Part shown: in pieces, positions 24,438 to 32,739 of the stretch | Numbering within the stretch: position 1 is the first letter of the stretch | Layout of the letters: each line of letters starts with the position of its first letter | Assembly: GCF_913774285.1 (NCBI RefSeq) | Contig: NZ_CAJYHX010000029.1 | Span: 62,001 to 126,000 of the forward strand | DNA: 64,000 nucleotides | Reading direction: 5' to 3' | Source: an uncultured Sphingomonas sp. | GTDB taxonomy: Bacteria > Pseudomonadota > Alphaproteobacteria > Sphingomonadales > Sphingomonadaceae | Made by a program: the position numbers and the translations under genes | The notes under the pieces: generated by a model | The model's database searches: none | What the model was told of the DNA's origin: nothing | The model's input: only the letters and a program-made list of their open reading frames with translations

Positions 24438-24450
24438 AACCAAATTGGTT
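24438..24450. promoter_or_regulatory. Palindromic operator of the XRE regulator
   Basis: AACCAAATTGGTT, a perfect 6+1+6 palindrome in the 91-bp gap between the divergent XRE and DUF6456 genes. XRE repressors often bind such sites at their own promoter. Confidence 0.55.
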
Positions 24451-24517
24451 TTCCTCTTTCCTACAGATGCGCCGCGATGGCAAGAGGGGGGGAGTCCGAA
24501 CAAAAGGAGATCATGGC

Positions 24518-24961
24518 ATGCGCGAGCTGGTGGAGCGGCCAACGGGCAAGGGCCGCAGCGTGACGGTGAACCTGGGCGAGTCGCCGCTCGACTGGCTGCG
24601 CGCGCGCGGCCATGTCGACGCCCGGCAATATGAAGCGGGCGAGCGGCTGCGCGGCGATTACGAGACGGCGTCGCTGGGGCCGCGCGTGACGATGCGCTGG
24701 GATCCCGCGCCGCGCGAGGGCGGGCGACGGTCGGCGTACGAGCCGCTCGACCCGACGCTGGCGCAGATCGCCGCCAAGCGCCGCTTCGATGCGGCGATCG
24801 CAGCGGTGGGCGGTGGGCTCTCCGACATATTGTGGCGCGTGGTCTGCGCGGGCGAGGGGCTGAGCGCCGCCGAAAAGGGGCTGGGCTGGCCGAGCCGCGC
24901 GGGCAAGCTGGTGCTGTGCCTCGCGCTCGACCGCGTCGCCGACCATTACCGGCTCAGGTGA
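24518..24961 (+). CDS. DUF6456 domain protein
   Basis: A 147-residue protein starting MRELVERPTGKGRSVTVN, with AAAAGGAG before the ATG. It matches the alphaproteobacterial DUF6456 family: ESPLDWLRARGHVDARQYEA, GERLRGDYETASLGPRVTMRW, and a C-terminal helix set (GLSDILWRVVCAGEGLSAAE, then KLVLCLALDRVADHYRL) that looks like a helix-turn-helix. A regulatory role is likely but the target is unknown. It overlaps the end of the convergent DUF2339 gene by 8 bp. Confidence 0.8.
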   Translation: MRELVERPTGKGRSVTVNLGESPLDWLRARGHVDARQYEAGERLRGDYETASLGPRVTMRWDPAPREGGRRSAYEPLDPTLAQIAAKRRFDAAIAAVGGGLSDILWRVVCAGEGLSAAEKGLGWPSRAGKLVLCLALDRVADHYRLR

Positions 24962-27470
24962 CCGGCGGCGCCTCGGGTGCTCCGGCGGGGCGGGCAAGGA
25001 AACGGCTATAGGCCCAGCCGATCGCGATCAGCGCCACGCCGAGCCCGAGGAAGGAGAGGATGCGCAGCAGCCCGTCCAGCGCGGCGGCGTCGACCAGGAA
25101 CACCTTGCAGGTGGTGAGGGTCAGCAGGCCGAGGCCGGCCAGCCGCAGGTCGTGCCGCCCCGCCGCGATGCCGCGCCACAGCCAGGCGAGCGCGAGCAGC
25201 AGCAGCGCCGCCGAATAGCCGCCATTCTCCAGGCTGCCGATCGGTCCGGTGAGCAGCGTCCCGTGCGCCGCCCAGCGGATCGCGGCGAGCGCGGCGGCGA
25301 TGCTGAGCAGCGCGGCGGGGATGCGCAGGCGCGGCAGCGTCCAGCACCAGAAGGCGGCGAGGGCGAGATGCGCGGCGAGCAGCGGCCCGGCTTGCTGCGC
25401 GACGAAGGCGGGGTTGAGCAGTACCAGGTCGAACCAGACCAACCGGGCAAGGCCGAGCAGCAGAAGCGCCTTGGCCAGCCCGGGCAGCCGCCCGGCGCGG
25501 AGCAGCGCCCATCCGGCGGCAAGCGCGGCCTGGGTGAACAGCGCACGCTCGACAAAGCCCCAGGCGAGGAACCGCTCGGGCGTCGCGATCGCCAGCGGCT
25601 GCTTGGCGAGCGTGTAGAGCAGCAGCACGGCGCCCGTGCCGGCGAGGATCGCGGCGCCGCGTCGGGCGCGGCCGAAGGCGCGCGGGTCGGCGAAGAGGAA
25701 GGCCAGCGCCGCGGCGATCGGTAGCGCGAGGACGCGCAGCACATCGGCGAAGGTTGGCAGTTCCTTGTAGGGCAGGCGGTCGCCGGTCAACGAGACGAAG
25801 ATCGCCGAGGCGACATCGAGCAGGGGCAGCGCCGCGGCGACCAGCGCGGCGACCAGCCACAGGATCGGCAGCGCGAACAGGCTGGGCGCGCGCACCTGTC
25901 GTGCCCAGACGGCAAGGCCGCCCAGCACCAAGGCGAGCGGCAGCGACAGCCAGCCATGTGGCAGCGGCTGGGCCAGCGCGACGGTCAGCAGCGCCGCGCT
26001 CGCCAGCGTCGCGGTGGTAAGCGCGGGATCGTCGGCTTCGCTGCGCAGCATCCAGGCGAGTCGGGCGCAGGCAAGCGCAGCGACGAGCTCGAGCAGGCCC
26101 CAGCCGAGCGGAGCCAGCAGCGTCGGGGCCAGCAGATGCGCGACCAGGACCGGTCCGCCCGCGCCGAGCAGCGCCAGTACGATCCATTGCCGCCCGCGCG
26201 CCGCCAGCGCCTGGCCGGCACCGGTGAACAGCAGCGCCGCGACGAGCGCGCCCACCGGCGTGGCGCCGCGGTTCACGGCGGTGAGTCCCAGCGCCTCGAG
26301 TGCCAGCAGCAGCGCCACTGCGGCGAGCGCGCCGGGCAGATAAACGGCGTCGTGCCACGCAAGCACCAGCGTCGCCGCGGCGAGGACGAGGTAGAAGCTC
26401 CAGGCGAGTGGCCCGAAGTCGAGCCCCGGCGCGATCGCCACCAGCTGCAGCAGCCCGACCAGCAGCGGCGCGAGGCGGAGCCAACGGTTGCGCAGGCCCG
26501 CAGCGGGCAGCGCGGCACTCGCGCCGCCAGCGAGCAGCATGGTGTAGAGGCCGATCGCCGAGAGGTTGCCGCGCCCGTCGAGCACCGCGACCAGAAATTG
26601 GGTCCAGCCCAGTCCCGCGACGCTCGCCGCCAACGCCAGCCAGCCCCAGCGGCGATGCACCGCCAGCCCGAACAATGCGGCGACGAACAGCCCGAGATAG
26701 ACGAGCAGCGGTGCGATCCCTGCCGCGTTGAACCCGGCAACTAGCGGCGCGAGGAAACCGCCCGCCAGCGCCATGATCGCGGTCGGCGGGCCGTGGCGCA
26801 GCGACAGGCCCATCGCGCCCAGCGTCACCAGCACGACCGCGCCGAACGCGGTGAGCGGGGCGATCAGATGGTAGAGCGCGGCGGCCATGTAGAGCGTGCC
26901 GTACAGGCTCGCGATGCCCGCGCCGGCGAATACCTGGCCCAGCCGGACATCGTCGCGGGTGGCGGGCAGGCGGCGCACCGCTTCGCTCGCCGCAACCAGC
27001 GCAAGGCCGAACAAGGCGGCGATAAAGGTGCGCGCGGCGGGGCCGAGCAGGCCCTGCTCGATCGAGTAGCGCACCAGGAAGAAGCCCGCGAGCACCAGCG
27101 CGACGCCGCCGATCCAGATCGGCAGGCGGCCGCCGACCAGCGTCTCGAAGCTGATGCGGGGGAGGGTGAAGGCGGGGCGGGGCGGCGCAGGCGGCGGCGG
27201 TGCCTCGACCGGCGCGGGCATGTGCACCGGCGGGGTGGCGGTCCCGTCATCGATCTCGTCCGCGGGTATGCGCGGCCCCTCGGGCTCGGCGATCCGCACG
27301 CTTGCCGCCGGTCGTGTTGCCGGGGGCGGCACGTGCGCGCGGTCGTCGAGCCGCGCGATCCGCATCTCCATTGCCTGCAGGTCGCCCTCTAGCTGGTCGA
27401 TCCGCCGCTTGAGCATGGCGAAGGCGGTCGCGGCGGCGACGGCGAGCAGCAGAAAGGCATAGGCGGTCAT
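24954..27470 (-). CDS. DUF2339 large multi-pass membrane protein
   Basis: An 838-residue protein. After a first membrane helix (AYAFLLLAVAAATAFAML) come a coiled coil (RRIDQLEGDLQAMEMRIARL), a Pro-rich linker, and then more than 20 membrane segments starting at LVGGRLPIWIGGVALVLAGF, the hallmark of DUF2339. The segment LLGPAARTFIAALFGLALVA and the end GLLRILSFLGLGVALIAIGW are also family-typical. Function is unknown; a cell-envelope role is likely from topology. The ATG at 27470 is used because the frame further upstream gives no membrane start. Confidence 0.87.
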   Translation of the reverse strand: MTAYAFLLLAVAAATAFAMLKRRIDQLEGDLQAMEMRIARLDDRAHVPPPATRPAASVRIAEPEGPRIPADEIDDGTATPPVHMPAPVEAPPPPAPPRPAFTLPRISFETLVGGRLPIWIGGVALVLAGFFLVRYSIEQGLLGPAARTFIAALFGLALVAASEAVRRLPATRDDVRLGQVFAGAGIASLYGTLYMAAALYHLIAPLTAFGAVVLVTLGAMGLSLRHGPPTAIMALAGGFLAPLVAGFNAAGIAPLLVYLGLFVAALFGLAVHRRWGWLALAASVAGLGWTQFLVAVLDGRGNLSAIGLYTMLLAGGASAALPAAGLRNRWLRLAPLLVGLLQLVAIAPGLDFGPLAWSFYLVLAAATLVLAWHDAVYLPGALAAVALLLALEALGLTAVNRGATPVGALVAALLFTGAGQALAARGRQWIVLALLGAGGPVLVAHLLAPTLLAPLGWGLLELVAALACARLAWMLRSEADDPALTTATLASAALLTVALAQPLPHGWLSLPLALVLGGLAVWARQVRAPSLFALPILWLVAALVAAALPLLDVASAIFVSLTGDRLPYKELPTFADVLRVLALPIAAALAFLFADPRAFGRARRGAAILAGTGAVLLLYTLAKQPLAIATPERFLAWGFVERALFTQAALAAGWALLRAGRLPGLAKALLLLGLARLVWFDLVLLNPAFVAQQAGPLLAAHLALAAFWCWTLPRLRIPAALLSIAAALAAIRWAAHGTLLTGPIGSLENGGYSAALLLLALAWLWRGIAAGRHDLRLAGLGLLTLTTCKVFLVDAAALDGLLRILSFLGLGVALIAIGWAYSRFLARPAGAPEAPPVT

Positions 27471-27570
27471 CGGGCGGGACTTCGCACGTTCGAGCGGCAA
27501 TGTCGCGCACGGGCCGCGCGACACGGCGCAAAATCGGCTATGCTGCCCGCCATCAAGGAGAGGAACGCCG

Positions 27571-28245
27571 ATGATCGTCTATGGTTCGACGCTGTCGCCC
27601 TATGTTCGCAAATGCATGGTGTTCGGGGCGGAGAAGGGCTTGGAACTACAGCTGAAATTCGCCGGGCCCGGCAGCCCCGATCCCGAGTTTCGCGCGATCA
27701 GCCCGTTCGGCAAGATGCCCGGCTTTCGCGACGGTCACTTCACCATCGCCGATTCGTCCGCGATCGTGACCTATCTCGAAGCCAAATACCCCGAACCCAA
27801 TCTGATCCCGCTGGCGCCCGAGGCCCGCGCCCGCACGATCTGGTTCGACGAACTGGCGGATACGATCATGATGGCCGCAGGCTCGGCGATCTTCGGGAAT
27901 CGGTTCGTCAAGCCGCGGGTGATGCAGCTGCCGTGCGACCACGCCGCCGCGGACCAGGCCGAGAACGAGCAGCTGCCGCCGATCTTCGCCTATCTGGAGA
28001 CGGCCATCCCCGACAGCGGCTTCCTCGTCGAGGATCGGCTGACCCTGGCCGACATCGCCATTGCCAGCCCGCTCGCGACGCTCGGCTGCATCGGCGTGTG
28101 CGTCGATGCCGCGCGCTATCCGCGCACCGCCGCCTATGTCGAGGCGATCCACGCGCGGCCGAGCTTCGCGGCGATTCTTGCCCGTGACAAGGCGCAGGTG
28201 GAAGCGATGGGCGGGGGCGTAGCCAAGGCGACCGCCGCCGCCTAA
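27571..28245 (+). CDS. Glutathione S-transferase family protein
   Basis: A 224-residue protein with AAGGAG 12 bases before the ATG. The thioredoxin-like N-terminal half has YGSTLSPYVRKCMVFGAEKG (candidate catalytic Ser/Tyr), SPFGKMPGFRD with the cis-Pro, and DSSAIVTYLEAKYPEP, the glutathione gamma-glutamyl contact. The helical half has RLTLADIAIASPLATLGCIG, the N-capping box of GSTs. The substrate is unknown. Its stop codon touches the start codon of the epimerase gene, so the two are co-transcribed. Confidence 0.9.
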   Translation: MIVYGSTLSPYVRKCMVFGAEKGLELQLKFAGPGSPDPEFRAISPFGKMPGFRDGHFTIADSSAIVTYLEAKYPEPNLIPLAPEARARTIWFDELADTIMMAAGSAIFGNRFVKPRVMQLPCDHAAADQAENEQLPPIFAYLETAIPDSGFLVEDRLTLADIAIASPLATLGCIGVCVDAARYPRTAAYVEAIHARPSFAAILARDKAQVEAMGGGVAKATAAA

Positions 28246-29202
28246 ATGGGCGGCATGCGCATCGAATTCACCAAGTGCCACGGCTCGGGTAACGACTTCC
28301 CGCTGATCGACGCCCGCGCGTTGACGCTCTCCGAGCCCGACTGGGCGACGCTCGCCCGCCTGCTCGCCGATCGCGCCGGGCCGGTTGGCGGCGACGGCCT
28401 GCTCGCGCTGGTGCCGGGCGACGATACCCACGCCTTCGGCATGCGGATGTGGAATTCGGACGGCTCCGAGGCCGAGACCTGCCTCAACGGCCTGCGCTGC
28501 ACCGCGCGGCTGGGCTTCGACCTGCTGGGGCTGGACGCGGCGCAGGTGAAGCTCAAGACCAGTTCGGCCAGCGTCGCGCGCGATCCGGACATCGCGCCGG
28601 GCGTCGCGACGATCCGCACGCTGGTGGGGCCGAACTCCACCCGTGCCGCCGATGTCGGGCTGGTCGGTGTGCCCGAGCAGGTGCTTGATGCGCCGATCGA
28701 CGGGCTGCCCAACCCGCGCGCGTTCACGGCGGTGGCGATGCCCAACCCGCATCTGGTGACCTTCGTCAACCGGGTCGACGAGGCCGAACTGGTGGCACTT
28801 GGGGAATGGTGCGAAAGCCGCCCGGCGCTGCTCCCGGCACGCGCCAACGTGTCCTTCGTCGAGCTGCGCGGGCCCACCCGCCTGTTCGTCCGCACCTTCG
28901 AGCGCGGCGTGGGGCTGACCGACAGCTGCGGCAGCGCGATGGCCGCCTCGGTACTCAGCGCCGCGCTCACCGGACGCGTCCCCTTCGGTACCCCGATCGA
29001 GGTGTTCAACCGCGGCGGCATGGTCCGCGGCCAGGCCGAGGCGGACACGCGGGTGATGCTGAGCGGCAACGCCACCTTCGAGGCGGAACGGGCGATCGCG
29101 GTGAACTTCGCCGCCGGCACGCTCGGCGCGGTGGAGACGCTGCGCGACCGTGGCGAAGAGCGCGCGGCGTGGGAGGTGATGGTCGCCGGCTTGGCGGGCT
29201 GA
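28246..29202 (+). CDS. dapF: Diaminopimelate epimerase (DapF family)
   Basis: A 318-residue enzyme that would turn LL- into meso-diaminopimelate for lysine and peptidoglycan. N-terminal KCHGSGNDFPLIDA matches the DapF opening. The first catalytic cysteine lies in SDGSEAETCLNGLRCTAR, where most DapF proteins read CGNG; the second lies in ERGVGLTDSCGSAMAA, where ACGTGA is usual. PNPHLVTFV is conserved. Both cysteines needed for the two-base mechanism are thus present, but the surrounding variations leave open a paralogue with another substrate. ATG choices at 28246 or 28255. Confidence 0.83.
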   Translation: MGGMRIEFTKCHGSGNDFPLIDARALTLSEPDWATLARLLADRAGPVGGDGLLALVPGDDTHAFGMRMWNSDGSEAETCLNGLRCTARLGFDLLGLDAAQVKLKTSSASVARDPDIAPGVATIRTLVGPNSTRAADVGLVGVPEQVLDAPIDGLPNPRAFTAVAMPNPHLVTFVNRVDEAELVALGEWCESRPALLPARANVSFVELRGPTRLFVRTFERGVGLTDSCGSAMAASVLSAALTGRVPFGTPIEVFNRGGMVRGQAEADTRVMLSGNATFEAERAIAVNFAAGTLGAVETLRDRGEERAAWEVMVAGLAG

Positions 29203-29222
29203 GCGCCGGAAGCGCCCAGCCC
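29196..29222 (+). terminator. Possible bidirectional terminator after the epimerase
   Basis: A hairpin with arms GGGCTG-A-GCGC and GCGC-C-CAGCCC and a 5-base loop, between the convergent epimerase and PEP-CTERM genes. No T run follows, so the call is weak. Confidence 0.35.
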
Positions 29223-29229
29223 AACCCGT

Positions 29230-30030
29230 TCAGGCGTGCGCGAGCGCCCGCTTCTTGCGGCGCGTCATCGCGCCGACCATGCCGAAGCCGGTGATCAGGA
29301 TCGCCCAACTCGCCGGTTCGGGAACCGGGGAGATAGTGAAGCTGCCCAAGGTGAACTGGTACACGATTTTGTGGTCTGGCCAGGGATCGCCCCCCGTATA
29401 GCCAGCCGGCGGCGTCGCCTGCCAATTCACCTCGGCTTCGTTATAGCCGAGATAGCTTCCGTCGTTGCCGAGCGAGAAATCGAGGATATTCTTCTTGCCG
29501 CTGTCCAGCGGCGCGTAGGTATCAAGGAACAGCGCCCCCGCCACGTCGGGTCGCGTCGTCGACGTGATCGGCCCGAGCGTGCAAGCGCCATAGGGTTGAT
29601 ACCCGGTGTTGCAGAGATCCGTGATCGTGGGCGTGGCGATCTGCACCGTCGACGGCAGCGACAGGGTGTTGAAGCCGACTTGGAGGACCTTCTCCAGGCT
29701 GGGATATCCGAACTCGAGGCTGGGGATCGTGGCCCAGCCCAAGGTCAGGTCCATAAAGGATTTGGCAGCGGTGACCCCGTCGACCTTCGTGTCAAACATC
29801 GCGGCGAAGCGCGTCTTGGAATCAACGATGTCCAGACCCCATTGCCCCGTCGAGGTAGTGGTAACGACCTGCGGATCGTTGATGATCGCCTGGAAAGACA
29901 TGGTGCCGCTCTTCGGCGTCCCCGGCGTGTAGAGCGTATCGTAATAGGCGTTCATCGTAATCTTGTACGGCTTCGCTTCGGCATTCGTGCCGAGCAGCAG
30001 CGCGGCAGCAATCAGCGCAGTTCGTATCAT
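29230..30030 (-). CDS. Secreted PEP-CTERM protein
   Basis: A 266-residue exported protein: signal peptide MIRTALIAAALLLGTNAEA, a beta-rich body (YKITMNAYYDTLYTPGTPKS), and a C-terminal sorting tag with VPEPASWAILITGFGMVGA followed by RRKK. The PEP motif, hydrophobic helix and basic end are the signal cut by exosortase in sphingomonads. The body contains two cysteines (CNTGYQPYGACTLG) and is otherwise unfamiliar. The start at 30030 is that of the signal peptide. Confidence 0.88.
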   Translation of the reverse strand: MIRTALIAAALLLGTNAEAKPYKITMNAYYDTLYTPGTPKSGTMSFQAIINDPQVVTTTSTGQWGLDIVDSKTRFAAMFDTKVDGVTAAKSFMDLTLGWATIPSLEFGYPSLEKVLQVGFNTLSLPSTVQIATPTITDLCNTGYQPYGACTLGPITSTTRPDVAGALFLDTYAPLDSGKKNILDFSLGNDGSYLGYNEAEVNWQATPPAGYTGGDPWPDHKIVYQFTLGSFTISPVPEPASWAILITGFGMVGAMTRRKKRALAHA

Positions 30031-30335
30031 GGTTCCCACCTGTTTTGACGTTCGAGCGCGCAACCGTAGAGGATCATGATTGCTAGGCAACATGGTTAAC
30101 GATGGTATATCAGCAGGTTAGTGAAGGCATATCGCGCTTTTCGTCGGGCGGTCGCTAGCATCGCAGACGGACAGACGTCGACGGATAACCAAATGGGCTA
30201 AAAACGCTTGACATCGTCACGCTCCTATGGCACAAAACAGGAACGCTGAAGAATTGCGAGTCGCCGAGGGCGGCTCCGCTGCACGGGCCGGGCACGAAGG
30301 TGCCGCGGCCCGTTCGCATTTTCGGGAGAGTGCAA
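30031..30335. promoter_or_regulatory. Divergent promoter region and leader of the GTA operon
   Basis: A 305-bp gap between the PEP-CTERM gene and the first GTA gene. It holds TTGACA at 30208 with CACAAA 17 bases on, a weak sigma-70-like pair, and a GC-rich hairpin at 30284-30312 (CGGGCCG-GGCAC, loop GAAG, GTGCC-G-CGGCCCG) shortly before the ribosome-binding site GGGAGAG. No pair of TTAA half-sites of the CtrA type was seen. Confidence 0.4.
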
Positions 30336-30827
30336 ATGGCACTGACGATCGCTTCGGGGAACCAGCGGCGGCGGCAGGTCCGCACGGTTGCGGCCGGCGG
30401 CTGGACCCGTGAAAAACGACAGACCTTCCTCGACACGCTGGCGGTGACCTGCAACGTCGGTATCGCCTGTGGCCAGGCGGGGATGTCGACGACGGGGGTG
30501 TACCGGCTCCGCCAGCGCGACCCCGAATTTGCCGCGCTTTGGCGCGATGCGCTGCTGATGGGGTATGACCGGCTGGAGGAGCGGCTGCTGCGCCGCGCCG
30601 GCGCCGGCGTGAACGATGTCGAATTCGGCACCGGCGAATTGCCGGAGGATCCGCTCGATCCCGAGTTGGCGCTCAACCTGCTGCGCAATCACCGGCCAAC
30701 GGTGGAGGGGCGGCGCAGGCGCCCCGGCGGGCCGGTACACCGCATCAGCCGCGAGGAGGCGCAGGCGGCGCTGGCCAAGCGGCTGGATGCGCTGGAGAAG
30801 CGGCTGAAGGCAGAGCAGGGCAAATGA
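30336..30827 (+). CDS. GTA small terminase-like protein (gp1 position)
   Basis: A 163-residue protein whose ATG follows GGGAGAG. The N-terminal part holds a helix-turn-helix (TLAVTCNVGIACGQAGMSTT, then GVYRLRQRDPEF), as in small terminase subunits and in the GTA gene 1 product, which acts as the small terminase in Rhodobacter GTA. The C-terminal part is a charged helix (EEAQAALAKRLDALEKRLKA). It overlaps the large terminase gene by 4 bp. Confidence 0.75.
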   Translation: MALTIASGNQRRRQVRTVAAGGWTREKRQTFLDTLAVTCNVGIACGQAGMSTTGVYRLRQRDPEFAALWRDALLMGYDRLEERLLRRAGAGVNDVEFGTGELPEDPLDPELALNLLRNHRPTVEGRRRRPGGPVHRISREEAQAALAKRLDALEKRLKAEQGK

Positions 30828-32134
30828 GCGATCCGCTCGAGCGGCTCGCGCTGCTGCCGCGCAAGGAGCGCGACCGGATGCTGGAGCGCATGTCTGACGG
30901 CGAGATCCGCGCGTTCAACGAATGGTGGGAACGCTGGGCGCATGACGGCCAATTCTGGCCCGAGGGCGACTGGCGGGTGTGGCTGATCCGCGCCGGGCGC
31001 GGCTTCGGCAAGACGCGGGCGGGCGCCGAATGGGTGAGCCAGATGGCGCGTGACGTGCCCGGCGCCCGGATCGCGCTGGTCGGCGCGACGATCGAGGATG
31101 CGCGGCGGGTGATGGTGGAGGGGCCCTCCGGCCTGCTGGCGCTGGGGCTGGAGGGCGAGACGCTCGACTGGCGCGCCACGGCGGGCGAACTGGTGTTCGG
31201 ATCGGGCGCGCGCGCGCTGGTCTATTCGGCCGAGGCGCCGGAGAAACTGCGCGGCCCCGAGCATGACTTCGCCTGGGCGGACGAGCTGGCCAAATGGTCG
31301 GCCGGCACCGCCGATGCGACCTGGGACAATCTGATGATGGGGATGCGCCGCGGCGAAAAGCCGCGGGTGGTGGTGACCACGACCCCGCGCCCGGTGAAGC
31401 TGATGCGCCGCGTGATGGCGATCCCGCGCCCGGCCCTGCACGAGACCCGGGGGCGGACGCGGGACAATATCCATCTGCCGCGCAGCTTCGTCGAGGCGAT
31501 GGTCGCCGAATATGCCGGCACGCGGCTCGGGCGGCAGGAGCTGGACGGGGAGATGATCGACGATGTCGCGGGCGCGCTGTGGCCGCGCGTACTGATCGAG
31601 CGGCAGCGCCGCGCGGTTGACGTGCCGCTGGTGCGGGTGGTGGTCGGGGTCGATCCGCCGGCGGGCACCGAGGGCGATGCCTGCGGGATTGTCGCGGTCG
31701 GGCTGGGCGAGGACAAGCACGGCTATGTGCTCGCCGATGCGAGCGTCGCGGGGCGCAGCCCGGAGGGCTGGGCGGCGGCGGTGGCGGACTGCGTCGCGCG
31801 GTTCGAGGCGGAATGCGTGGTGGCGGAAAAGAACCAGGGCGGCGCGATGGTGGCCAGCGTGCTCAAGGCGGCGGACAGCGCGCTGCCGCTCCGGCTGGTC
31901 CATGCCAGCCGCGGCAAGGCCGCCCGCGCCGAGCCGGTGGCGCTGCTCTACGAGCGCGGGCTGCTGTGGCACGCGGGCGTGTTCGCCGAACTGGAGGCGG
32001 AGCTGGCCGGGCTGCAGGCATGCGGCGGGTATGAAGGGCCGGGGCGTTCGCCGGACCGGGCGGATGCGCTGGTCTGGGCGGCGACCGAGTTGATGCTGGG
32101 GCGCCGCGGACAAGCGAAGGTGCGAACGGTGTGA
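30824..32134 (+). CDS. GTA large terminase (gp2)
   Basis: A 436-residue packaging motor. WLIRAGRGFGKTRAGAEWVS is Walker A; HDFAWADELAKW is Walker B; VVTTTPRPVKLMR is the coupling motif. The nuclease half starts at VVVGVDPPAGTEGDACGIVA and contains ECVVAEKNQGGAMV and GRSPDRADALVWA, which supply the acidic metal ligands. In GTAs it fills particles with random host DNA from the head-full mechanism. Normal length for the family. Confidence 0.92.
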   Translation: MSDPLERLALLPRKERDRMLERMSDGEIRAFNEWWERWAHDGQFWPEGDWRVWLIRAGRGFGKTRAGAEWVSQMARDVPGARIALVGATIEDARRVMVEGPSGLLALGLEGETLDWRATAGELVFGSGARALVYSAEAPEKLRGPEHDFAWADELAKWSAGTADATWDNLMMGMRRGEKPRVVVTTTPRPVKLMRRVMAIPRPALHETRGRTRDNIHLPRSFVEAMVAEYAGTRLGRQELDGEMIDDVAGALWPRVLIERQRRAVDVPLVRVVVGVDPPAGTEGDACGIVAVGLGEDKHGYVLADASVAGRSPEGWAAAVADCVARFEAECVVAEKNQGGAMVASVLKAADSALPLRLVHASRGKAARAEPVALLYERGLLWHAGVFAELEAELAGLQACGGYEGPGRSPDRADALVWAATELMLGRRGQAKVRTV

Positions 32135-32146
32135 CCTGCTTTCCAA

Positions 32147-32428
32147 TCCTCCCCGCCAGGGGGAGGTGTCAGGCGCAGCCTGACGGAGGGGGCGGAAGCA
32201 CGCAGGCCTGAGAGGTTCTGGCATCCTCCCCCTCCGTCGCGCGTCGCGCGCCACCTCCCCCTGGCGGGGGAAGATGAGGTCGCCTTCCGATCCTCCCCGG
32301 CACGGGGAGGGGGACCATTCGCGCCAGCGAATGGTGGAGGGGGCTCTCCACAAGCGCGTCCGGTGCGGCGGCCCCCCTCCACCACGCGGCTGCGCCGCGC
32401 GGTCCCCCTCCCCGTGCCGGGGAGGATT
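32147..32428. repeat. Two tandem palindromic elements between terminase and EF-hand genes
   Basis: First unit 32147-32273: ends TCCTCCCCGCCAGGGGGAGG and CCTCCCCCTGGCGGGGGAAG pair, and its interior (CAGGCGCAGCCTGACGGAGG) nearly repeats the unit at 63354-63485. Second unit 32290-32428: ends GATCCTCCCCGGCACGGGGA and TCCCCGTGCCGGGGAGGATT pair, with an inner hairpin around ACCATTCGC/GCGAATGGT. Confidence 0.8.
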
Positions 32429-32448
32429 TAGATACTAGGAGAAACGCA

Positions 32449-32739
32449 ATGCGAAACTGCATGGCTGCAGGGCTGCTCGCCCTGCTGACGGGCGCGTGCG
32501 CGCTCAATGCGCAGACCGGACTTGCGGTGGGTGCCGGCGTCACGGTGGCGGTGAACGATCGTGACGGCGACGGCATGCTCGATGCTGCCGAGGTCCAGGC
32601 CCTGGTCGCCAAGGTGTTCCCGCCCGAGAAATTCTCCGGCGACTTCTGGGACGGCATGCGCACCAGCCTTACCGCCGCCTATCGGGCGCGCGACCTGGAC
32701 CGGGACGGCAAGCTCAGCGTCGCGGAGCTGGCGCGATGA
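32449..32739 (+). CDS. EF-hand calcium-binding exported protein inside the GTA cluster
   Basis: A 96-residue protein with ACTAGGAG before the ATG. An N-terminal hydrophobic signal ends in LTGAC (Cys 17), a lipobox-like site. Two 12-residue EF-hand loops follow, DRDGDGMLDAAE (37-48) and DLDRDGKLSVAE (82-93), each with Asp at positions 1, 3 and 5 and Glu at 12. It overlaps the portal gene by 4 bp, so it is translated with the GTA genes, yet no such gene belongs to the standard GTA set. It is flanked on the left by palindromic elements, which suggests insertion. Confidence 0.8.
   Translation: MRNCMAAGLLALLTGACALNAQTGLAVGAGVTVAVNDRDGDGMLDAAEVQALVAKVFPPEKFSGDFWDGMRTSLTAAYRARDLDRDGKLSVAELAR

Noticed and set aside
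25152..27392. Several long plus-strand frames under the DUF2339 gene
   Set aside because: They are antisense to a clear membrane protein with family motifs; their Arg/Gln-rich content mirrors Ala/Leu-rich coding on the other strand.
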